Origin: Micromonospora tulbaghiae
GTDB taxonomy: Bacteria > Actinomycetota > Actinomycetes > Mycobacteriales > Micromonosporaceae
Assembly (NCBI RefSeq): GCF_900091605.1
Contig: NZ_FMCQ01000009.1
Span: forward strand, 284,343 to 348,342
DNA length: 64,000 bases
Direction: 5' to 3'
In this document: positions 1-7,862 of the stretch, one piece after another
Layout: each line of letters opens with the position of its first letter
Position numbering within the stretch: position 1 is the stretch's first letter
Translations under genes and position numbers: made by a program
Notes under the pieces: model-generated
Told to the model about the DNA's origin: nothing
Databases searched by the model: none
What the model saw: the letters and a program-made list of their open reading frames with translations, nothing else

Positions 1-255
1 GCTGCCACGCAGGTGCCGCAGCAGGTCCGGGTCGTCGGCGACCGCCTCCTCGCCGACCACCACCGAGCCGGGACGCAGCCGCCGCAGGCCCTCGGAGATC
101 AGCGCCTCGGCCTCGCGGTCGGCGACGGTGACCACCTCGCCCGGTGCCTTCTCGGAGATGTCGGACGCGTCGAGCCGGCGGAACAACGGCACGACGACCT
201 TGGCCGCCGCCTCCCGCAGCAGCGTGCCGACGTCGTCCAGCAGCGGGTCAGCCAC
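1..255 (-). CDS. inositol monophosphatase family protein (3' part cut by window edge)
   Basis: Only the first 85 codons are in the window; the gene runs off the left edge. The visible N-terminus is a helical stretch (LLREAAAKVVVPLFRRLD), then a segment with EKAPGEVVTVADREAEA and VVVGEEAVADDP. The T(V)ADREAE and GEE(A) pattern fits the first metal-binding region of the FIG/inositol-monophosphatase superfamily, Mg-dependent phosphatases of inositol phosphates or related sugar phosphates. The GTG start at 255 overlaps the end of the response-regulator gene by 8 bases (GTGGCTGA), so it is the last visible gene of the signalling operon and probably translationally coupled. The catalytic DxDGT motif lies outside the window, so the substrate cannot be judged. 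Family assignment is inference from a partial sequence. Confidence 0.75.
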   Translation of the reverse strand, partial: MADPLLDDVGTLLREAAAKVVVPLFRRLDASDISEKAPGEVVTVADREAEALISEGLRRLRPGSVVVGEEAVADDPDLLRHLRGS

Positions 256-700
256 GCGGAGGCAGCTTGACCACGCTGACGAAGAACTCGTCGATCTGGC
301 GGACCACCGAGATGAACCGCTCGAAGTCCACCGGCTTGGTCACGTAGGCGTTGGCGTGCAGCTGGTAGCTGCGCAGGATGTCCTCGTCGGCCTGCGAGGT
401 GGTGAGCACCACGACCGGGATCCGGCGCAGTTCCTCGTCCTTCTTGATCTCCTCCAGCACCTCCCGGCCGTCCCGGCGGGGCAGGTTCAGGTCGAGCAGG
501 ACCAGGTCGGGCGTCACCGCGTCCGCGTACTGGCCCTCGCGGCGCAGGTAGGCGAGCGCCTCGGCGCCGTCGGAGACGACGGTGAGACGGTTGCGGAGCT
601 TGTGCTCCTCGAACGCCTCCTGGGTCATCAGCACGTCGCCGGGGTCGTCCTCGACGAGCAGGACCTCGATCGGGCTCTTGCCGTCCGCGGGCGCGGTCAT
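248..700 (-). CDS. single-domain response regulator (Rcp1-like receiver)
   Basis: This 150-residue protein is a stand-alone CheY-like receiver with no output domain. The acidic pocket VEDDPGD is near residue 17, the phospho-acceptor is in LVLLDLNLPRRDG (about residue 70), the Thr switch is in VVLTTSQAD and the Lys in VTKPVDFERF. Spacing and the QEAFEEHKLRNRL segment resemble Rcp1-type regulators that pair with phytochrome-like kinases. Its ATG overlaps the stop of the upstream histidine kinase (ATGA), so that kinase is the obvious partner. With no effector domain it probably acts by protein-protein contact or in a phosphorelay, perhaps with the receiver-phosphatase at the head of the operon. 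Confidence 0.93.
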   Translation of the reverse strand: MTAPADGKSPIEVLLVEDDPGDVLMTQEAFEEHKLRNRLTVVSDGAEALAYLRREGQYADAVTPDLVLLDLNLPRRDGREVLEEIKKDEELRRIPVVVLTTSQADEDILRSYQLHANAYVTKPVDFERFISVVRQIDEFFVSVVKLPPRG

Positions 701-2523
701 CCCACCGTCTCCTTCATGCCACCGTTTGTACCGTGTCGGTCCGCCTCCGCGGGCGGCTCTTCGCGTGCGTCGCCGTCCGGCTGCCGCCCGACGTCCGCCG
801 GGTCACCGTCGGCACCCTCGGCCGCCGGCGCCTCGGCGGGCTCCGCGGCGTCCTCCGCGTCCGTCGCGTCCTCGTCCGCCGCGGCCTCCGCCGCCCTGGC
901 GGCCTCGATGTCGGCCTCCAGCGCGGGCAGCGTGAACCGGATGGTGGTGCCCTCGCCGGCATCGGTGTCCACCCAGACCCGGCCGCCGTGATACTCCACG
1001 ATCTTCTTGACGATGGCCAGTCCGATGCCGGTGCCCGGGTACGCGTCCTTCGAGTGCAGCCGCTGGAAGATCACGAAGATCTTGTCGGCGAACTCCGGTT
1101 CGATCCCGATGCCGTTGTCCCGGCAGCTGATCTCCCACTCGCCGTCCACCAGCCGCGCCGACACGTGCACCTTCGGCGGCACGTCGGGCCGGCGGAACTT
1201 CACCGAGTTGCTGACCAGGTTGACCAGCAGGTTGGTCAGCAGCGGCTCCTCGCCGCGGATGGTGGGCATCTCGCCCCAGGTCAGCTCCGCGTCGGAGTAC
1301 TGCAACGCCGCCTCGGTCTGCCCGGCCACGTCGCCCATCACCTTGTTCAGGTCGACCTCGGTGAAACCGGTGGTCAACCGCCCGATCCGGGAGAACGCCA
1401 GCAGGTCGTTGATCAGCCGCTGCATGCGCTGGGCGCCGTCCACCGCGAACGCGATGTACTGGTCGGCCCGCTCGTCGAGCTGACCGGCGTACCGCCGCTG
1501 GAGGAGCTGGCAGAAGCTCGCCACCTTGCGCAGCGGCTCCTGGAGGTCGTGCGAGGCGACGTACGCGAACTGCTCAAGGTCACGGTTGGAGCGGGTCAGC
1601 TCCTCGGCCTGCTTCTGCAACTGGCTGTTGACCCACTCGATGCGCTCCCGCGCCTCGCGTACCTCGTCCAGCTCCCGGGCGATCTTCATCCGCATCTGGT
1701 CGATGTCCTCGGCGAGCCGGCGGAACTCCGGCGGGCCCGACCCCTCGATGTGGTGCCGGTAGTCGCCGTCGGCCACCTCGCGCACCTGGCTGACCAGGGC
1801 GGCCAGCGGGCGGATCAGGATCCGGTCCAGCGAGAGCAGCATGACCACACCGGCGGTCGTCACCACCAGCGCGGCGATGACCAGCAGCACGACCAGCGTG
1901 TTGCTCGTCGAGTTGACCCGGTCGGCGGTCTCCTCCCGGACGGTGAGGATCTCGTCCTGGAGCGTGTTCACCGACGTGCGGATGCCGTCGAACTGCTGGC
2001 GGGTGGCGTCCGTGATCAGCGCCTGGCCGGCCTCCGGGCCGTCCCGCTCGACGGTGGTGATCACCGGCTCGGCCACCTGGGTCCGCCACTGCGCGGTCTC
2101 CTGCTCCACCAGTTCCAGCGACCGGCGCACGTCCGGGTAGTCGGCGGAGAGATCCCGGATCGAGGTGACCAGGCTCTGCTCGCGCTTCACACCCTCCTGG
2201 TAGGGCTCCAGGTCGCTGCGGTCGCCGTTCACCGCGTACCCGCGCACCGAGGTCTCCTGGTCGAGCAGCACGCTCATCAGCTCCTGCGCCTGGACGCGCA
2301 GCGGACCGGTCTTGAGCAGCACCGCGTCGATGTTCTCGCGGTTCTTCGCGGCGACCGCCGCCTCCGCGGCGGCCAGGCCGAGCAGCAGCACCACCACCAC
2401 GCCGAGCAGCGCGCCCACCCGCCGCCGCAGGGTCCACCCCTGCTGGTACGCCTTCACAGGTTCCTCCCCGTCGCCCTTCACCGCATCATCGTCGTTCGCG
2501 ACTGTGGGGCTCTCAGCGCTCAC
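697..2523 (-). CDS. CHASE3/HAMP sensor histidine kinase
   Basis: This 608-residue membrane kinase has a short cytoplasmic N-terminus, TM1 (VGALLGVVVVLLLGLAA, about residues 30-50), an extracellular four-helix sensor of CHASE3 type (SVLLDQETSVRGYAVNGD) and TM2 (LVVLLVIAALVVTTAGVV). A HAMP linker and coiled coil follow, then a HisKA box with LEQFAYVASHDLQEPLRKV, N box LLVNLVSNSVKF, G1 CRDNGIGIEP and G2 GTGIGLAIVKKI. The HDLQEPLRKV box is the phytochrome-like type that pairs with Rcp1-like receivers, matching the next gene. An acidic Ala/Glu/Asp tail of about 70 residues ends the protein. I chose GTG at 2523 because it overlaps the upstream stop (GTGA); longer starts would run into that gene. 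Confidence 0.93.
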   Translation of the reverse strand: MSAESPTVANDDDAVKGDGEEPVKAYQQGWTLRRRVGALLGVVVVLLLGLAAAEAAVAAKNRENIDAVLLKTGPLRVQAQELMSVLLDQETSVRGYAVNGDRSDLEPYQEGVKREQSLVTSIRDLSADYPDVRRSLELVEQETAQWRTQVAEPVITTVERDGPEAGQALITDATRQQFDGIRTSVNTLQDEILTVREETADRVNSTSNTLVVLLVIAALVVTTAGVVMLLSLDRILIRPLAALVSQVREVADGDYRHHIEGSGPPEFRRLAEDIDQMRMKIARELDEVREARERIEWVNSQLQKQAEELTRSNRDLEQFAYVASHDLQEPLRKVASFCQLLQRRYAGQLDERADQYIAFAVDGAQRMQRLINDLLAFSRIGRLTTGFTEVDLNKVMGDVAGQTEAALQYSDAELTWGEMPTIRGEEPLLTNLLVNLVSNSVKFRRPDVPPKVHVSARLVDGEWEISCRDNGIGIEPEFADKIFVIFQRLHSKDAYPGTGIGLAIVKKIVEYHGGRVWVDTDAGEGTTIRFTLPALEADIEAARAAEAAADEDATDAEDAAEPAEAPAAEGADGDPADVGRQPDGDAREEPPAEADRHGTNGGMKETVG

Positions 2524-3899
2524 CGGCCGCTGCCCCGCGTGACCAGCAACATCGCCACGTCGTCGGCCAGCGGGCCGCCGTTGATCTGCTCGGCCCGCCC
2601 GACCAGCCACGCGGGCAGTTCGGACAGCGGCACCGCCCGGTTCGCCGGGTCGGCGAGCAGACCGGTCAGGCCCGGCACGTCGAGGCGCTCGTCCCCGCCG
2701 TCCACCCGGCCCTCGATGAGGCCGTCGGTGTACATCAGCAGGGACCAGTCGTCGGTGTCGAACTCCAGGTCGAAGGCGACCGGGCGGCGCGGGCGTACGC
2801 CCAGCAGCAGCCCGCCCTTGGCCGGCACCGGCGCGACCTTGCCACCGCTGAGCAGCAGCGGCGGCGGGTGACCGGCGAGGCGTACGGTGGCCCGCGCCGA
2901 CGCCAGGTCGAGCCGGGTCGTGGCCACCGTCGCGAAGATCTCCTGGAGGCGGCGCTCACTCATCAGCACCTGCTCCAGCGCGGGCAGCACCTCGTCGTCC
3001 GGCACCCCGGCCAGCACCAGCGCCCGCCAGGCCACGCGCAGTTCGACGCCGAGCGCCGCCTCGTCCACGCCGTGCCCGCAGACGTCGCCGACGATCAGGT
3101 CGATCCGGTCCGGCCGGGTCTGCACCACGTCGTAGAAGTCGCCGCCGATCAGCGCGGCGTGCCGGCCGGGCCGGTAGAACGTGTGCACCGACACCTCGTC
3201 GGTGGTCATCAGCGGCTGCGGCAGCAGGCCACGCTCCAGGCGGGCGGACTCGGCCTGGCGCAGCTCCACCTCACGCAGCCGGCGGGCGTTCTCGTCGGCC
3301 CGCTTGCGCTCGACCGCGTAGCGCAGCGCCCGGGTCAGCAGGACACCGTCGACCTGGCCCTTGACCAGGTAGTCCTGCGCCCCCTCGGCGACCGCGACGA
3401 TGCCCAGGTGCTCGTCCGAGCGGCCGGTCAGCACGCAGACCGCCGCGCCGCTGGCCATCTCCAGCACCCGGCGCAGCCCGTCCAGCCCCTGCGCGTCGGG
3501 CAGGCCCAGGTCGAGCAGGACGCAGTCCACGCCCATCACCCGCTGCCGGGCCTCGCTGAGGCTCGTGGCGACCAGCAGGTCGATCATCGAGTTGGTCTCG
3601 GCGAGCAGCTCACCGACCAGGAAGGCGTCACCCTCGTCGTCCTCGACCAGCAGCACCCGCAGCCGCTCGCCCGGCGGTACGCCGCCGAGCAGCCCTGCCC
3701 CGGCAGACGGTACGTAGGTGGCCCCCGACGCGCCGGAACCCCGCTGCGGTCGGGTAACCGCCGCGAGTCGCGGGAGTTCGCTGGTGATGTCGGGCTCCTT
3801 CCGAATGCCCTGCTGATCCTGACTCAGACAACAGTCGCACACCGCGCGACCGTCGCCGGCGCGGCAGAGCGTGTGACCGGTCCACTTCCACAGCGGCAC
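2520..3899 (-). CDS. receiver domain fused to SpoIIE/RsbU-type PP2C phosphatase
   Basis: Residues about 80-200 form a receiver domain (RVLLVEDDEGDAF, CVLLDLGLPDAQG, VLTGRSDEH, YLVKGQVDG). A helical linker follows, then an RsbU/SpoIIE PPM Ser/Thr phosphatase domain with IGGDFYDVV, IVGDVCGHGVDEA and a C-terminal LADDVAMLLV, which carry the metal-binding Asp residues. Such proteins dephosphorylate anti-anti-sigma factors under two-component control. It is the first gene of the operon with the CHASE3 kinase, the likely phosphodonor. The start is uncertain. GTG at 3899 or 3842 is open but has no ribosome-binding site, while an in-frame ATC at 3788 sits 6 nt after AAGGAG and would give 422 residues. 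See findings. Confidence 0.9.
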   Translation of the reverse strand: MPLWKWTGHTLCRAGDGRAVCDCCLSQDQQGIRKEPDITSELPRLAAVTRPQRGSGASGATYVPSAGAGLLGGVPPGERLRVLLVEDDEGDAFLVGELLAETNSMIDLLVATSLSEARQRVMGVDCVLLDLGLPDAQGLDGLRRVLEMASGAAVCVLTGRSDEHLGIVAVAEGAQDYLVKGQVDGVLLTRALRYAVERKRADENARRLREVELRQAESARLERGLLPQPLMTTDEVSVHTFYRPGRHAALIGGDFYDVVQTRPDRIDLIVGDVCGHGVDEAALGVELRVAWRALVLAGVPDDEVLPALEQVLMSERRLQEIFATVATTRLDLASARATVRLAGHPPPLLLSGGKVAPVPAKGGLLLGVRPRRPVAFDLEFDTDDWSLLMYTDGLIEGRVDGGDERLDVPGLTGLLADPANRAVPLSELPAWLVGRAEQINGGPLADDVAMLLVTRGSGR

Positions 3900-4024
3900 G
3901 GTCGACCCACGATGTTACGCCGGGAGCGCTGTCACGCCCGCAGCGCACCGTCCGAGGACTGCCGCCGCAGCCCTCTGGGGTGCAGGATGATCCCCACCCC
4001 GTAGATCCACCCCGAGGAGTCCCA

Positions 4025-6403
4025 GTGGGCGCACCCCCCACCCGCCCCGCCGACCGCGCGTTCACCAGGCCCCGCCGCCGGCCGATCGCCGCCGCGGCCG
4101 CGCTCGCCGCGCTGCTCGCCGTCGGGGCGGGCGTCCTGGTCGGCCTCTCCACCCCGGCGCCGCGTCCGGCGGACGCGCCGGAGGGCGAGTTCAGCGCCGC
4201 CCGGGCGTACCGGAACGTCGAGGTGATCGCCGCCGAGCCGCACGTGGCCGGCAGCGCCGCGAACGACCGGGTACGCGAGCACCTTGTGGGAACGTTGCGC
4301 GACCTGGGCCTGGAGACCGAGGTGCAGGACACGGTGGCGCCCGAGGCAGGGCAGCTCAGCGGCGCGGCGGGCGGGGCGACGCTGGCCCGGGTCCGCAACG
4401 TGGTGGCCCGGCTCCCCGGCACCGACCCGACCGGCAAGGTGTTCCTGGTCTCCCACTACGACTCGGTGCAGACCGGGCCCGGCGGCAACGACGACGCCGC
4501 CGGCACCGCCGCGATCCTGGAGGTGGCCCGGGCGCTGACCACCGGCCCGCGCCCCCGCAACGACATCGTCTTCGTGCTCACCGACGCGGAGGAGGCGTGC
4601 CTGTGCGGGGCCGCCGGATTCGCCGTCTACCACCCGCTCGCCCGCGACGGCGGGGTGGTGCTCAACCTGGAGGCGCGCGGCTCCACCGGCCCGGTGATCA
4701 TGTTCGAGACGTCCCGGAACAACGCGAAGCTCGTCGAGATCTTCGGCAAGGCCGCGCCGCATCCGGTGGGCACCTCGTTCGCGGTGGAGATCTACCGGGC
4801 GCTGCCGAACGACACCGACTTCACCGCGTTCCTCGACCGCCCCTTCGTGGGCCTGAACTCGGCCTACATCGACGGCGGCGCGATCTACCACACCCCGCTG
4901 GACGTGCCGGCCCGGCTCGACCGGGGCAGCCTCCAGATGCACGGCGACAACGCGCTCGGCCTGGCCCGCGAGTTCGGCCGCACCGACCTGGGCGACCTGC
5001 GCGCCGGCCACGACGACACCTACTTCCCGGTGCTCGGCGGGCTGGTCCGCTACTCCGGCTGGCTGACAGTGCCGCTCGCCGTGGTCGCGCTGCTCGCCGT
5101 CGGCGCGCTCGGCTGGTTCCTGCGCCGCCGGGGCCGGGCGACCGCCGGCACGCTCGCCGCCGGCTTCGGCCTGGCCCTGGTGCCGGTCGTCGTGGCACCG
5201 CTCGGCGCGTGGCTGCTCTGGGCCGCGATCACCACGATCCGCCCCGGGTACGCCGAGCTGCTCGACCCGTACCGCCCGGTCTGGTACCGGCTCGCCGTGG
5301 TGGCGCTCTCCGTCGCGGTGCTGTTCTGCTGGTACGCGCTGCTGCGCCGCCGGGTCGGCCCGGCCGCGCTGGCGTTCGGCGGGCTGGCCTGGCTGGCAGT
5401 CTTCGGTGTGCTGCTCGCCGTGGCGGTGCCCGGCGGGGCGTACCTGACGACAGTGCCGGCGCTGGCCGGCGCGCTCGCCGGGTTCGCGGCGCTCGCCACC
5501 CGGCGCGACGGCCCGTGGCCGGTGGTCGCGGTGACGCTCGCCGCCGCGGTGGCAGTGGTGATCCTGCTGCCTCCGGTGGTGCTGCTGTTCCCGGCGCTCG
5601 GCATGGGCATGGGCGCGGTAGCCGCGCTCGTCGCGGTGCTGCTCGGCCTCGCCGTACTCCCGGTGGTGGACCTGCTGCACCCCCGGGCCGGCGGCCAGCG
5701 TGGCCTGCTCGCGCTGCGCGCACGCCGGCTCGGCGCGCTGCCCGCCGCGGCCACCGCGCTGGCGGCTGTGGTGCTCGCCGGGGTCGGCCTCGCCGTGGAC
5801 CGTTTCGATGCCGCGCACCCCGTGCCGACCCACCTGATGTACGCGCTGGACGCGGGCACCGGGAAGGCCGCGTGGCTCACTCGCGAGGAGAAGCCGCAGC
5901 CCTGGACCGACGGCTACGTCGACGGCACGGTCTCGATCGCCGACGACTTCCCCGGGCTGGGCGCCACCGAGTTGCGCGGCGGACCGGCTACCGCGGCGCC
6001 CCTGCCCGCCCCGAAGCTGGATCTGCTCTCCGACACCCGCTCGGGTGACCAGCGCGTGCTGCGGGTACGGGTGGTGCCGCAGCGGCAGGTACGCCTGCTC
6101 ACGCTGCACGTCGACACCGGCACCGCCACCGTGCGGTCCGCCTCGGTGGCCGGGCGGGCCGTGCCGGTCGAGCCGGGCGACGGCAGGTGGGGGTTCGGGG
6201 TCGTGTTCCACGCCCCGCCGCCGGAGGGTGTCGAGGTCACGCTGACGCTGGCGTCGGCGGCCGGACCGGTGAACCTGCGGGCGATGGACGCCAGTGACGG
6301 GCTGTCCGGCGTGCCCGGGTTCCGGGCGCGGCCGGCGGGCGTGGGAGTGGTCGGCTCGCACAGTTCGGAGATGCTGGCGGTGGCGCGCACGTACCCGCTC
6401 TGA
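4025..6403 (+). CDS. M28-family zinc peptidase with multi-pass membrane C-terminus
   Basis: This is a 792-residue membrane protein. After one N-terminal TM (AAAALAALLAVGAGVLVGL) comes an M28 aminopeptidase-type domain, residues about 50-330. The zinc ligands are visible in SHYDSVQTGPGGNDDAAG, LTDAEEACLCGA and LNLEARGSTGP, with a later YHTPLD that supplies the last His. About eight hydrophobic segments follow, then a beta-rich soluble C-terminus. The architecture matches yeast Pff1-like and bacterial membrane M28 peptidases, so it probably acts outside the membrane on peptides. GTG at 4025 is chosen because GAGGAG ends 5 nt before it; GTG at 3980 has no such site. It is divergent from the signalling operon. 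A perfect 15-bp inverted repeat follows the stop. Confidence 0.9.
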   Translation: MGAPPTRPADRAFTRPRRRPIAAAAALAALLAVGAGVLVGLSTPAPRPADAPEGEFSAARAYRNVEVIAAEPHVAGSAANDRVREHLVGTLRDLGLETEVQDTVAPEAGQLSGAAGGATLARVRNVVARLPGTDPTGKVFLVSHYDSVQTGPGGNDDAAGTAAILEVARALTTGPRPRNDIVFVLTDAEEACLCGAAGFAVYHPLARDGGVVLNLEARGSTGPVIMFETSRNNAKLVEIFGKAAPHPVGTSFAVEIYRALPNDTDFTAFLDRPFVGLNSAYIDGGAIYHTPLDVPARLDRGSLQMHGDNALGLAREFGRTDLGDLRAGHDDTYFPVLGGLVRYSGWLTVPLAVVALLAVGALGWFLRRRGRATAGTLAAGFGLALVPVVVAPLGAWLLWAAITTIRPGYAELLDPYRPVWYRLAVVALSVAVLFCWYALLRRRVGPAALAFGGLAWLAVFGVLLAVAVPGGAYLTTVPALAGALAGFAALATRRDGPWPVVAVTLAAAVAVVILLPPVVLLFPALGMGMGAVAALVAVLLGLAVLPVVDLLHPRAGGQRGLLALRARRLGALPAAATALAAVVLAGVGLAVDRFDAAHPVPTHLMYALDAGTGKAAWLTREEKPQPWTDGYVDGTVSIADDFPGLGATELRGGPATAAPLPAPKLDLLSDTRSGDQRVLRVRVVPQRQVRLLTLHVDTGTATVRSASVAGRAVPVEPGDGRWGFGVVFHAPPPEGVEVTLTLASAAGPVNLRAMDASDGLSGVPGFRARPAGVGVVGSHSSEMLAVARTYPL

Positions 6404-6428
6404 GCGGTCTGCCTGATCGACATCACCT

Positions 6429-6474
6429 CGCCGAAGTGGCGGTGTCCGCACGCCGGGATACCGCCACTTCGGCG
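6429..6474. repeat. intergenic inverted repeat, 15-bp perfect arms
   Basis: CGCCGAAGTGGCGGT at 6429-6443 is repeated in perfect inverted form at 6460-6474 with a 16-nt loop. It lies between the stop of the M28 peptidase and the stop of the broken reductase gene on the other strand, so it could end transcription from both sides, but neither side has a T run. It belongs in style to the other intergenic palindromes in this window. Confidence 0.8.
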
Positions 6475-6487
6475 TACTGGCTGCGGG

Positions 6488-6751
6488 TCAGCGCCGCCCC
6501 AGCACCTCGGCGACCCGCAGGAAACCGTCCGCGCCGTGGCCCAGCCCGACGGCCCGGCGGGCCATGCCCTCGGCCGCGCGCATCACCCCGGCGTCGATGC
6601 CGTGCGCCTCGGACGTGTGGACGATGTGGGCCATGGACGACACGGCGGAGGTGATCGGGTTGCCTTCGCCTGGGAAGCGTTCCGCGTCCATCTCCGCCGC
6701 ACCCTCCTCGAAGATGGGCGACAGGATCGCGGCGATACCAGCGGCGAAGCG
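6488..6751 (-). pseudogene. remnant of an imine-reductase-like NAD(P)-dependent dehydrogenase (C-terminal end only)
   Basis: The frame is open from a TAA at 6752-6754 to the stop at 6488. It encodes about 87 residues that look like the C-terminal helical domain of the 6-phosphogluconate-dehydrogenase-like/imine reductase family: FPGEGNPITSAVSSMAHIVH followed by TSEAHGIDAGVMRAAEGMARR. The Rossmann domain, about 200 residues, is absent. The internal ATG at 6691 could start a 67-residue peptide, but that would begin in the middle of the conserved domain. The break point coincides with the break in the neighbouring HxlR fragment on the opposite strand, consistent with one deletion through a divergent gene pair. 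Confidence 0.75.
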
Positions 6752-6928
6752 TTACGCGAGATGGAGGGCGACGGACTGGTGCACCGGGAGGCGTACGAGG
6801 TGCTGCCGTTGAAGACCGAGTACTCGCTCACCACTTTCGGCCGCGAACTGGCCGAGGCGCTGGCCCCTCTCTCCGACTGGGGCCACCGCCGCCTGGACAA
6901 ACTCGCCGAAGCCCGCACCGCCTCCTGA
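6752..6928 (+). pseudogene. remnant of an HxlR-family winged-helix regulator (C-terminal part)
   Basis: From about 6750 the plus strand encodes ALREMEGDGLVHREAYEVLP then KTEYSLTTFGRELAEALAPL and SDWGHRRLD. This is the second half of an HxlR winged helix: the end of the recognition helix, the wing and the dimer helix. The normal first 50-60 residues, with the CPV...W segment and most of the HTH, are missing and are replaced by antisense of the neighbouring reductase remnant. HxlR regulators are often divergent from the reductase or dehydrogenase they control, so the two remnants were probably partners. The remaining piece could not bind DNA normally. Confidence 0.78.
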
Positions 6929-6987
6929 CCTGTTCTTTTCCGCCTCCGCCCACGACCTAGGTTCGTCGCGGTCGCGCACGGCGACAA

Positions 6988-7009
6988 GTACCCACAAAAA
7001 AGTGGCTAC
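6988..7009. promoter_or_regulatory. HxlR-type operator-like inverted repeat
   Basis: GTACCCAC, six A residues, then GTGGCTAC: the arms match at 7 of 8 positions around an A6 spacer. Symmetric GTAC...GTAC-like sites are typical of HxlR-type regulators. The site lies 60 bp downstream of the broken HxlR gene and 30 bp before the YCII start. It may be the old autoregulatory or target site, now an orphan, or an operator for the YCII gene used by another regulator. Function is inferred. Confidence 0.45.
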
Positions 7010-7038
7010 GTCTGTTGATCGACCGCGAGACTCGGGTC

Positions 7039-7587
7039 ATGGAGTTCTTCTGCTACCACCGCGATCGGCTCGGCTCGGCGCCCCTGCGCCAGAAACTGAT
7101 CGAGGAGCACTGGTCCTACATGGACCGGTACGCGGAGCAGATGATCGCGCGCGGCCCGACCCTCGCCGACGACGGCTCACCGACCGGCAGCGTGCACATC
7201 CTGCGCCTGCCCGACCCCGCCGCCGCGCGGGCGTTCGCCTTCGACGAGCCCAACTACCAGGCCGGCGCGTACCGGGACGTGATGCTGCGACGGTGGCGGA
7301 ACATGCTGGGCCGCACCATGTGGGACTTCGCCGAGGGCCGGACCGGCGGCAACCGCTACCTGGTGCTCGGCCTGGGTCCGGAGCAGAGCGCCGGCCCGGT
7401 GCTTCCGAAACGGCAGGACGAGCTGATCGCGTACGGTCCGCTGCTGTCCGACGACGGCGTGACGTGGGTGGGCACGGCGGCGCTGGTGCGGGCGGTCGAC
7501 CCGGACGAGGCGCGCGCCGTGCTGGCCGCCGACCGGTACGCCGACGTCGAGGTGCACAACTGGGTGTTCGGCGGTCGCCCAGCGTGA
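7039..7587 (+). CDS. tandem YCII-domain protein
   Basis: This 182-residue protein carries two YCII-like (dimeric alpha-beta barrel) units. The first has MDRYAEQMIARGPTLADDG then GSVHILRLPDPAAARAFAFD; the second has KRQDELIAYGPLLSDDG then VGTAALVRAVDPDEARAVLA. Each has the G-P-L/T-L-x-D-D-G turn typical of YCII proteins, small enzymes or binding proteins of mostly unknown role. The ATG at 7039 starts directly before the first conserved strand (EFFCYHRDR); a TTG at 7015 would add eight residues. Neither has a good ribosome-binding site. The stop is 5 nt from the convergent Smr gene stop. Confidence 0.85.
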   Translation: MEFFCYHRDRLGSAPLRQKLIEEHWSYMDRYAEQMIARGPTLADDGSPTGSVHILRLPDPAAARAFAFDEPNYQAGAYRDVMLRRWRNMLGRTMWDFAEGRTGGNRYLVLGLGPEQSAGPVLPKRQDELIAYGPLLSDDGVTWVGTAALVRAVDPDEARAVLAADRYADVEVHNWVFGGRPA

Positions 7588-7591
7588 CTGG

Positions 7592-7846
7592 CTACTTCCA
7601 GCGGAAGTGCACGAACAGCCGGCCGAAGTTCTTCGAGTCCTTCTCGACCCGGTGGTAGAGCTGCTTCACGTCCTTCTGGTCGAGGAAGCGCAGCACCTTC
7701 TTCTTCAGCGCGCCCGACCCCTTGCCCGGGATGATCTCCACGAGCGTGGCCTTCTTCGCCACCGCCTCGTCCATGATCCCGCGCAGCGCGCGGTCGATGT
7801 CGTGGCCCTTGTTGTAGATGTCGTGGAGGTCGAGCTTGAGCTTCAC
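7592..7846 (-). CDS. small Smr-like domain protein
   Basis: The protein is 84 residues: LDLHDIYNKGHDIDRALRGI, then ATLVEIIPGKGSGALKKKVL and a basic C-terminus ending FVHFRWK. LDLH near the start and the I-P-G-K-G-S-G-A-L-K turn are the two hallmark motifs of the Smr (MutS2 C-terminal) fold, a nuclease or RNA-binding domain. Here it stands alone. Stand-alone Smr proteins are often linked to ribosome collision handling or mRNA cleavage, but its role is not proven. The GTG start follows a TAGGAT hexamer by exactly 6 nt (TAGGAT-GGGACC-GTG), so the mRNA is probably leaderless. A strong terminator upstream insulates it from the TPR gene. Confidence 0.82.
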   Translation of the reverse strand: MKLKLDLHDIYNKGHDIDRALRGIMDEAVAKKATLVEIIPGKGSGALKKKVLRFLDQKDVKQLYHRVEKDSKNFGRLFVHFRWK

Positions 7847-7862
7847 GGTCCCATCCTAGGTA

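Noticed and set aside
3932..6451. Very long open frame on the minus strand (839 residues) across the M28 peptidase
   Set aside because: It is the antisense of a clear peptidase gene, is Arg/Gly/His/Gln-rich with no domain, and reflects the GC-rich third-position bias that opens antisense frames throughout the window.
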